Source: an uncultured Prevotella sp. (lineage in GTDB: Bacteria; Bacteroidota; Bacteroidia; Bacteroidales; Bacteroidaceae). Taken from it: a stretch of DNA of 9,430 nucleotides. The notes below the pieces were generated by a model. It was given only the letters and a program-made list of their open reading frames with translations, did not search any database and was not told the DNA's origin. The DNA is taken from NCBI GenBank assembly GCA_900770025.1, contig CAAGIW010000006.1:1-9430 (forward strand). The letters are read 5' to 3'. How positions within the stretch are numbered: position 1 is the stretch's first letter; the number at the start of each line of letters is the position of its first letter. The translations under genes were made by a program, and so were the position numbers. This document shows positions 1 to 5,592 of the stretch, one piece after another.

Positions 1-108
1 ATTTCGTTAAGCCAAATGAGCAGAGCCAAGCGTGCTTGAGCTATGCCATGGCGAGAAATGGTCGGATTTATTCCAAAGTATGTTTGCGCATAACAGTCTA
101 ATGGCCGA

Positions 109-136
109 TTTGGGTTAAAATAAAGTATTAACTTTG
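109..136 (+). promoter_or_regulatory. Promoter-like motif of Bacteroidetes type
   Basis: TTTG at 109-112 could be the -33 element and TAACTTTG at 129-136 matches the -7 consensus TAnnTTTG. The 16-base gap is shorter than the usual 19-21. The -7 element lies in an inverted repeat, AAAGT-ATTA-ACTTT at 122-135. A transcript would start near 143, exactly where a hairpin begins. It could drive a small RNA or a long leader of the downstream response regulator gene. Confidence 0.35.
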
Positions 137-222
137 CAGAAACGACTTGTGCGGCTTTTCACATGTCGGCTCTTAGGAGTGCAGGCTTCGGACGGTTCAT
201 AAGTCTTTTTTTGTTTTTTCAT
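115..222 (-). CDS. Possible 35-residue basic peptide with strong ribosome binding site
   Basis: The ATG lies at 220-222 on the minus strand and the TAA stop at 115-117. The peptide begins MKKQKKTYEPSEACTPK and ends RFCKVNTLF. Lys and Arg make up close to a third of it. An AGGAGG sequence (complement of 230-235) sits seven bases before the start, which is striking because the confident genes here lack such sites. The N-terminal K-K-T-Y-E-x pattern recalls the start of short uncharacterised Bacteroidales peptides, but that is memory only. Against it, the last codons are simply the complement of the TAACTTTG promoter-like motif, no clear minus-strand promoter was found, and the ORF is short. It could be a real small gene, a truncated one, or chance. 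No function is proposed. Confidence 0.25.
   Translation of the reverse strand: MKKQKKTYEPSEACTPKSRHVKSRTSRFCKVNTLF
143..168 (+). other. Hairpin just after the promoter-like motif
   Basis: CGACTTGTG (143-151) pairs with CACATGTCG (160-168) at eight of nine positions, with one T-T mismatch, around the 8-base loop CGGCTTTT. It would be the very 5' end of a transcript from the motif at 109-136. A T7-G-T6 run follows at 206-219, with no good stem directly before it. This could be the 5' structure of a small RNA or a stabilising leader hairpin. Confidence 0.3.
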
Positions 223-264
223 GCTTCTTCCTCCTCACCTTATATCTAACTTACGTATATATAG

Positions 265-288
265 GGCACGGATATCTTTTGGCACGGA
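265..288. repeat. Pair of GGCACGGA direct repeats
   Basis: GGCACGGA occurs at 265-272 and 281-288, start to start 16 bases apart, with ATATCTTT between. It lies about 105-130 bases before the response regulator start. It could be a regulator site, but the spacing is not the 10-11 base period usual for tandem OmpR/PhoB half-sites. Confidence 0.2.
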
Positions 289-334
289 AGACCCCCCTCC
301 CCCATGAGCCTTTTCACAGAATTGTAACATTCTT

Positions 335-368
335 GTTGCGTCATTTTAAATAATAATACTTACTTTTG
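335..368 (+). promoter_or_regulatory. Likely promoter of the response regulator gene
   Basis: TACTTTTG at 361-368 is an exact match to the Bacteroidetes -7 consensus TAnnTTTG. A GTTG at 335-338 is a plausible -33 element with a 22-base gap, slightly long. Transcription would begin near 374-376, leaving a leader of about 20 bases before the ATG at 394. The heptamer TGTAACA occurs on both sides, at 323-329 and 384-390. Confidence 0.55.
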
Positions 369-393
369 CCACATCAAACATCATGTAACAGAT

Positions 394-1086
394 ATGACGA
401 ACAGGGATTATAGAATATTGGTGATAGACGATGAGCAGGACCTCTGCGAGATTCTGAAGTTCAATTTAGAGACAGAGGGGTATCAGGTGGATGAGGCCTA
501 CTCGGCCGAAGAGGCGCTGACCATGGACCTGACCTCCTATCATCTGCTGCTGTTGGATGTGATGATGGGCGAGATGTCGGGCTTTGCCTTGGCCAAAAAG
601 CTGCGCAGCAATGCCGCCACGGCCTCGCTGCCCATCATCTTTCTCACCGCACGCGACACGGAGAACGACATGGTGACGGGCTTCAACCTTGGAGCCGACG
701 ACTACATATCGAAGCCTTTCTCCATCCGAGAGGTGCTGGTGAGGGTGCGCGCCGTGCTGAGACGCACCGGCAACAGCACTGCCGAAGATGCCGGCGGCAC
801 CCTGCAATATCAGGGACTTCAACTGAACCTGCAGAACAAGACGGTGACGGTGAACGGCGAGGTGGTGCCCTTTACGAAGACAGAATTTGAACTGCTGCAC
901 ACGCTGTTGGAAGAAAAGGGAAGGGTGTTCTCACGTCAGGAGCTCATCAACAAGGTGTGGCCCAGCGATGTGCTGGTGCTCGACCGCACCGTGGACGTGA
1001 ACATCACACGTCTGAGAAAGAAGATTGGGCCCTTCTCCAAGTGTATCGTCACCCGATTGGGCTTCGGCTATCTGTTTGAGGTGTGA
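394..1086 (+). CDS. OmpR/PhoB-family response regulator
   Basis: This is a cytoplasmic DNA-binding response regulator of 230 residues, the normal length for the family. The receiver domain spans roughly residues 6-124. It shows the acidic pair D12/D13, phosphoacceptor D55 in LLLLDVMMG, T85 in FLTARD, Y104 as the switch aromatic, and K107 in SKPF. A short linker leads to a winged-helix domain (about 136-229) with FTKTEFELL, the recognition helix region VDVNITRLRKKIG (200-212), and a final wing RLGFGYLF. All catalytic residues are present, so it should be phosphorylated by a partner kinase. The obvious partner is the next gene, which begins at or just after its stop. The ATG has no Shine-Dalgarno but sits about 20 bases after a good promoter. 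The sensor partner suggests a PhoB-like type. No phosphate-transport genes are in view, so no symbol is assigned. Confidence 0.97.
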   Translation: MTNRDYRILVIDDEQDLCEILKFNLETEGYQVDEAYSAEEALTMDLTSYHLLLLDVMMGEMSGFALAKKLRSNAATASLPIIFLTARDTENDMVTGFNLGADDYISKPFSIREVLVRVRAVLRRTGNSTAEDAGGTLQYQGLQLNLQNKTVTVNGEVVPFTKTEFELLHTLLEEKGRVFSRQELINKVWPSDVLVLDRTVDVNITRLRKKIGPFSKCIVTRLGFGYLFEV

Positions 1087-1112
1087 CGTGTTTCCCCCAA
1101 AAAACTGCCCCC

Positions 1113-2573
1113 ATGAGTGAGCCATTCCCCCCCTCCCAGCAGCAAACCAGGCGCAACAGCGGCGGGTCGAAGATAGGCAGGCGCCTATATTGGAGCGTGC
1201 TGTCGCTGTTCATTCTTTTCTCTGTGTTCTTCATCGTGTTCCAACAGGCACGAGAAAAGGAGTATAAGCGCGAGATGATAGACACCCGTCTGCAGAGTTT
1301 CAACCAGGCCCTGCACAACGAACTGCAGCACGAGGGCACCGTGGATGCCGGTACGTTGCACGAGGAGGCCTTTGAGACATTCGTCAGAAAGCACCGTCCG
1401 GCATACTGTCGTGTGACCATCATCACCTTCAGCGGCAGAGTGATCTATGACAACGAGCGCAAGGACTATGCCAACATCGTGAACCACAGCAACCGCAAGG
1501 AGATAGCAGAGGCGCGGCAGCAGGGCCACGGCACCGACATCAGTCGCAGCAGCAGCACGCTCAGGGGCTCGTTCTTCTACTCAGCCACCGCCTTTCCGGC
1601 CGAGCAATACATCATACGCAGCGCCCTGCCCTACAACGACAGTCTGGCCAAGAGTCTGCAGGCCGACCAGCATTTCATCTGGGTAACGCTCTTTGTCATT
1701 GCCCTGCTGAGCATGGTGCTCTATCGTTTCACCCACCCTTTGGGCAAGAACATCTCGGCTCTGAGAGCCTTTGCGCGGCGGGCCGATGCCAACGAGAATC
1801 TGGAACCCGAAGATCTGGCCGCCTTTACCAACGACGAGTTGGGCGAGATATCCGAGCACATCATCAAACTGTATATGCGACTGCAGCACACCAAGGAGGA
1901 ACAGAACCGCCTGAAGCGCGAACTGACGCAGAACATCGCCCACGAACTGAAGACGCCCGTGGCCGGCATACGGGGCTACTTGGAGACCATACTGACCCAC
2001 CCCAACCTGACCGAGGCCATGCGGCAGCAGTTTTTGGAGCGCAGCTATGCCCAGTCGCAGCGACTGAGCAGTCTGCTGGCCGACATATCCACGTTGAACC
2101 GCATGGACGATGCCCCCGACGTGGCCTTCGAGGAGGTGGACATCAGTGCGATGGTGAAGCAGATAACCGCCGAGACGGCCCTGCAGTTCGAGAGCCACGG
2201 CATGACCTTTATCAACCGTCTGCCCGACAATCTGCGCACAAAAGGCAACCCCTCGATGCTCTACAGCATCTTCCGCAACCTGACCGACAATGCCTTGGCC
2301 TATGCCGGCGACGGCACTACGGTGACACTGACGGTGGAACTTCGTGACGGCAGGATGCACTTCACCTTCAGCGACAACGGCGTGGGCATACCCGTGGAGC
2401 ACCAGAAGCGCATCTTTGAGCGGTTCTATCGCGTGGACAAGGGCAGGAGCAGAAAATTAGGAGGCACCGGACTGGGCCTGGCCATCGTGAAGAATGCCGT
2501 GCTGAGACACGGCGGCAGCATCAGCGTGCACAACAATACCACCGGCGGAGCCTGCTTCGTGTTTTCGCTTTAG
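1113..2573 (+). CDS. Membrane sensor histidine kinase, PhoR-like, HisKA type
   Basis: This is the cognate kinase of the preceding regulator, 486 residues from the ATG at 1113. A GTG at 1083, which overlaps the regulator's stop in a GTGA, would add ten residues. I prefer the ATG because GTG starts are uncommon in this group. Membrane segments lie at about 25-43 and 188-206. The extracytoplasmic region between them has G-R-V-I-Y-D-N and NHSNRKEIAEA followed by S-x-T-L, which resembles the PhoR-type sensor domain. A HAMP-like linker (about 205-262, DELGEI) leads to HisKA with NIAHELKTPVAG (phosphoacceptor H277, with the E-x-x-T phosphatase motif). The ATPase domain has NLTDNAL, SDNGVGIP, the F-box IFERFYR and GGTGLGLAIVK. 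All boxes are intact, so both kinase and phosphatase activity are expected. The signal is unknown. The 5' end is rich in C runs, including C7 at 1127-1133. Confidence 0.95.
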   Translation: MSEPFPPSQQQTRRNSGGSKIGRRLYWSVLSLFILFSVFFIVFQQAREKEYKREMIDTRLQSFNQALHNELQHEGTVDAGTLHEEAFETFVRKHRPAYCRVTIITFSGRVIYDNERKDYANIVNHSNRKEIAEARQQGHGTDISRSSSTLRGSFFYSATAFPAEQYIIRSALPYNDSLAKSLQADQHFIWVTLFVIALLSMVLYRFTHPLGKNISALRAFARRADANENLEPEDLAAFTNDELGEISEHIIKLYMRLQHTKEEQNRLKRELTQNIAHELKTPVAGIRGYLETILTHPNLTEAMRQQFLERSYAQSQRLSSLLADISTLNRMDDAPDVAFEEVDISAMVKQITAETALQFESHGMTFINRLPDNLRTKGNPSMLYSIFRNLTDNALAYAGDGTTVTLTVELRDGRMHFTFSDNGVGIPVEHQKRIFERFYRVDKGRSRKLGGTGLGLAIVKNAVLRHGGSISVHNNTTGGACFVFSL

Positions 2574-2625
2574 TGATGATTGACCCACCACTTAGGCGGC
2601 AAGTCAAGGCGCACATAGCATGGAT

Positions 2626-2672
2626 AAGCGGGAAAGAAAAGTATGCACAACGGTGCTTTTTCGCTTGTTTTT
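2626..2672 (+). terminator. Possible terminator after the first two-component pair
   Basis: An inner stem GCAC (2645-2648) and GTGC (2653-2656) around AACG is followed by TTTTT. Outer arms AAGCG (2626-2630) and CGCTT (2662-2666) can also pair, with A-rich sequence opposite the T run between them, and a second TTTTT follows at 2668-2672. It lies about 50-100 bases after the kinase stop and before a new promoter, where a terminator would be expected. The stems are short and interrupted. Confidence 0.4.
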
Positions 2673-2713
2673 GCAGCCATATCCGTACAAAACAGCACAA
2701 AAATCGACTAATA

Positions 2714-2745
2714 ATTGCTGTTCTCCAACTTTTTATTTAACTTTG
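2714..2745 (+). promoter_or_regulatory. Likely promoter of the flytrap-kinase/AraC unit
   Basis: ATTG at 2714-2717 and TAACTTTG at 2738-2745 are separated by 20 bases. This matches the Bacteroidetes TTTG-N19-21-TAnnTTTG pattern well. Transcription would start near 2751, giving a leader of about 20 bases before the ATG at 2773. With tight gene spacing downstream it may serve both kinases and the AraC gene. Confidence 0.65.
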
Positions 2746-2772
2746 TGCACACCTAAAACATTCTGAAACACA

Positions 2773-5592
2773 ATGCACAAAGATACCTCCTCGCACCGAT
2801 TGCTGAGAATAGTGGCGCTCGCCCTGTTGGCTTGGCTGCCTTTTCATGCAGAGGCCGCTGCACGTACTTACACAGAAGAAGAGCCCCTGCGCTATGTAGA
2901 TAGCTGGGACTTGTGGCCCTTCTCCTTTCTCGACGACAGCGGCAATCCCACAGGTTTCAACATCGACTTGGTGCGAGCGATGATGAAGCGACTGAACATT
3001 CCCTACGAGATTCAGCTGAAACACTCTGCCAACGCCTACGAAGACCTGCAGAAGGGAGAATCGGACCTGATTTTGGGTATGCACGCACCCTTCCACGACA
3101 AATACGGTAAGTATGGGCACAGCGTTATCGTGCTGTTCACCCACAGCATTGCCTCATCCAGAAAAAGACCCACCAAGATAAGCAAGTTCAGCGAACTGAA
3201 CAGTGCATCCGTGATAGTGCACGAAAACTCTTTCTCACACCATCTGATGCGCGACTCGGGCATTGCCCAAAGGGTATTGCCCTATGACGACATGAAGGAG
3301 GCCATGCTGATGGTCAACTCTAACGACACCATGCAGGTGTTGTGGAACACGCTGTCGATGAAATGGCTGATCCGCCAATACCAGCTTGAGGATGTGGTGC
3401 TGTCGCCCGTAGCCATGCCCCACGGCGAATACCACTTCATGTCTAACGACTCGGTGCTCTTGGCCAAGCTCGACAGCGTATATACCGAGATGGTGGTCAA
3501 CGAAGAGATTCAGCCTCTGCGCAACAAGTGGTTCTATCCCGAATACAAGGACTCGGGCATCCCCTCTTATGTGTGGACCATCCTGTGGGGCCTCATCGTG
3601 GTGATTGTCTTCACCCTGATTGCCAGTTTCGTATATCGGCGCAGGGAACGGCGAGTGACCCACGAACTGAACAACCAGAACAGGCAACTGCAACTGTATC
3701 TGAACTCTGGAAAGGTGGAGCTATGGACCTATGAAGTGGCCACACGGAAGATGCAACGCATCACCACCGACCAGAAAAACCACGACAACAGCATGTTGGG
3801 ACTGCCCGTGAACTACACGTTAGAGAACTTCAACCGCATCACGGCGGCCATCAACGACATCAGTCAGGGCAAGAAAAAGAGCACCAACTTGGTGGTCAAG
3901 GCATACACGGACAAGAAGAACTCCGACCTGCACTACTACAACCTGAGCCTGTCGGTGCTGCAACAGAAGCAGGGGCAGCCCTCGATGATACTGGGCACAC
4001 AGGTGGACGTGACCAAGCAATACCTGTTTGAACAGGCCAACAAGGAGCGTCTGCTGCAATACTACACGCTTTTTGACTCTGCCATGATGGACATGGCCTA
4101 CTTCGACAAGGACGGCTACCTGATGAATTTGAACGATCAGGCCTGCAAAACATTGGGAATCAAAGACAAATCGGGACTGAAGAAGGCACGTATGCACGTG
4201 AGTACCATCATCCCCCTGCGCGGCATTACGCCCAACAGCAAGGAGGTGCAATGGACATCATCCATCAACAACTTGGATGAAGAGTTTGCTAACGGCAACA
4301 TCAAGTTCATAGGTCGCCGCAATATGCTCTACTATGAATCCATCTCTCTGCCCATCTTGGACAAAGACGGCAACTTGGACTGCACCTATGTGGTGGGGCG
4401 CGACATCACCAGCTTGGTGGAGAACATACACGATGAGCAGGAACGCTCCAAACACATCCACGAGGCCACCCGCCGCATACAGGCCTATATCGACAACATC
4501 AACTACGTATTAGAGGAGAGCGACATCAACATCGCCAACTACTATCTTGACTCCAAGAACCTGAAAATAACTCGCAACCTGCATCTGCCCAAACTGATAT
4601 TGCCGCAGTTGAAATGCCTGCGCATGACAGACCCGAAGCACTGGCGCAAGCTTATCAACGCCTTTGAGCGCATGGACCGTCAGTTGGTGGGCAGCATGAG
4701 TCTGCTGCTGAAGACCATATTTGAGGACGAGGAGGGCAGACCCATACACCTGAGTTTTGATGCTGTGCCCGTGTATAGCGAGAAGGGAAAGATAGACCAC
4801 TACTTTGGACTGTGCCGCAACGTGAGCGAGCTGGTAGAGACAGAGAGACTGTTGGAGATTGAAACGAAGAAGGCACAAGAGGCAGAAACACTGAAGAACG
4901 CTTTCCTGCGCAACATGAGCCACGAGATACGCACTCCGCTCAATGCCGTCATCGGCTTTGCCGAACTCTTCGACACCGACCACGCCCCCGAAGATGAGCC
5001 TATCTTTGTGGAGGAAATCAAGAAGAACACAGACATCCTGCTGAAATTGGTGAACGACATCCTGCTGCTCTCTCGTTTAGATGCCAACATGATTGAGTTC
5101 AAGAACCAGCCCACCGACATGGTGAACACCATCGAGTCGCACTGCAACATAGGCTGGAGCAAATACCTGAACAACAACGTGAGAGTGCAGTTTGAACACA
5201 CCTACGAGCAGTTGGTGGTGAACACCGACCGCGACAATCTGGCACGCATCATAGAGCACGTGGCAGGCAATGCCGCCCACTACACCAAGCAGGGTTATAT
5301 CAGCGTGAAATACAGTTACCACGGCGGCAACCTGACTATCTCGATTGAAGATACCGGCGTGGGCATGAGCAAGGAACGCCTGCAGCACCTGTTCGACCGC
5401 TTCTCTGACACCAAGGTGGAAAACAAGCAGAGCACGGGATTGGGTATGCACATCTGCAAGGAGATGATAACGCAGATGGGCGGAACCATCGACGTGAACT
5501 CAGAACCGGGCAGGGGCACCACGGTATGGATTATCCTGCCCTGCGAACTGATTGAAATGAAAAAGAGTAACAAAAGCGACAGCGAAGTATGA
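2773..5592 (+). CDS. Venus-flytrap sensor histidine kinase with PAS repeats (first of tandem pair)
   Basis: This 939-residue membrane kinase has a BvgS/EvgS-like plan. A signal peptide (about 1-29, ending AEAAA) precedes one periplasmic solute-binding family 3 domain (about 38-258, starting YVDSWDLWPFSFLD and ending NKWFYPE). One membrane segment follows (about 265-288, then RRRERR). The cytoplasmic part has about three PAS domains (305-420, 430-550, 570-690; two end in PAC-like GRDIT and CRNVS). HisKA contains FLRNMSHEIRTPLNA with H717. The ATPase domain has GNAAHY (N833), EDTGVGM, LFDRFS and STGLGMHICK. The catalytic boxes look complete. There is no receiver or output domain after residue 925, so phosphate must pass to another protein. 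The positions that normally hold the ligand-clamping Arg and Asp are not conserved, so an amino-acid ligand is doubtful. The gene overlaps the next by four bases (ATGA), implying coupled translation. The start is the only ATG before the signal peptide. Confidence 0.96.
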   Translation: MHKDTSSHRLLRIVALALLAWLPFHAEAAARTYTEEEPLRYVDSWDLWPFSFLDDSGNPTGFNIDLVRAMMKRLNIPYEIQLKHSANAYEDLQKGESDLILGMHAPFHDKYGKYGHSVIVLFTHSIASSRKRPTKISKFSELNSASVIVHENSFSHHLMRDSGIAQRVLPYDDMKEAMLMVNSNDTMQVLWNTLSMKWLIRQYQLEDVVLSPVAMPHGEYHFMSNDSVLLAKLDSVYTEMVVNEEIQPLRNKWFYPEYKDSGIPSYVWTILWGLIVVIVFTLIASFVYRRRERRVTHELNNQNRQLQLYLNSGKVELWTYEVATRKMQRITTDQKNHDNSMLGLPVNYTLENFNRITAAINDISQGKKKSTNLVVKAYTDKKNSDLHYYNLSLSVLQQKQGQPSMILGTQVDVTKQYLFEQANKERLLQYYTLFDSAMMDMAYFDKDGYLMNLNDQACKTLGIKDKSGLKKARMHVSTIIPLRGITPNSKEVQWTSSINNLDEEFANGNIKFIGRRNMLYYESISLPILDKDGNLDCTYVVGRDITSLVENIHDEQERSKHIHEATRRIQAYIDNINYVLEESDINIANYYLDSKNLKITRNLHLPKLILPQLKCLRMTDPKHWRKLINAFERMDRQLVGSMSLLLKTIFEDEEGRPIHLSFDAVPVYSEKGKIDHYFGLCRNVSELVETERLLEIETKKAQEAETLKNAFLRNMSHEIRTPLNAVIGFAELFDTDHAPEDEPIFVEEIKKNTDILLKLVNDILLLSRLDANMIEFKNQPTDMVNTIESHCNIGWSKYLNNNVRVQFEHTYEQLVVNTDRDNLARIIEHVAGNAAHYTKQGYISVKYSYHGGNLTISIEDTGVGMSKERLQHLFDRFSDTKVENKQSTGLGMHICKEMITQMGGTIDVNSEPGRGTTVWIILPCELIEMKKSNKSDSEV

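Larger units (their letters stand above)
1..200 (-). pseudogene. Possible decayed minus-strand reading frame running off the left edge
   Basis: On the minus strand, one frame is open from 158 down to base 1, about 52 codons with no stop and no ATG, and it continues beyond the window. Its translation includes YFNPNRPLDCYAQTYFGINP and ends with ARLALLIWLNE at the edge, which reads like protein rather than random sequence. The same frame continues upstream through a TGA at 159-161 to an ATG at 198-200 that begins MNRPKPALLRADM. This would fit a gene with an in-frame stop, or a dispersed intergenic repeat that happens to be open. I have a vague memory of similar sequence recurring in Prevotella genomes but cannot verify it. 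An open run of this length could also occur by chance. Confidence 0.2.
1..393. other. Left-edge intergenic region without a confident gene
   Basis: This is a stretch of nearly 400 bases before the first confident gene. It holds, in order, a minus-strand open frame that leaves the left edge, short palindromes (CAAGC-GT-GCTTG at 27-38 and GCCATGGC at 45-52), a TAACTTTG promoter-like motif at 129-136, a hairpin at 143-168, a 35-codon minus-strand ORF at 115-222, a pair of GGCACGGA direct repeats, a C6-T-C5 run at 292-303, and the probable promoter of the response regulator gene. A near direct repeat (ATGGTCGGATTT at 58-69 and ATGGCCGATTT at 101-111) is also present. No tRNA or other known RNA gene was recognised. 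The density of small motifs suggests regulatory or remnant DNA rather than a plain spacer. Confidence 0.6.

Noticed and set aside
3..101. Plus-strand open frame entering from the left edge and stopping at 99-101, as the end of an upstream gene
   Set aside because: Only 32 codons with no recognisable C-terminal domain, and it overlaps a longer, more protein-like minus-strand frame.
304..327. Seven-codon ORF MSLFTEL preceded by CCCCC, matching the CCCCCATGAG at the kinase start (1108-1117)
   Set aside because: It lies upstream of the likely promoter at 335-368 and would not be on that transcript. The shared 10-mer is probably chance.
1581..2402. Minus-strand open frame of 273 codons inside the PhoR-like kinase gene
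   Set aside because: Antisense of a gene with all kinase motifs intact, with low-complexity composition and no domain recognised.
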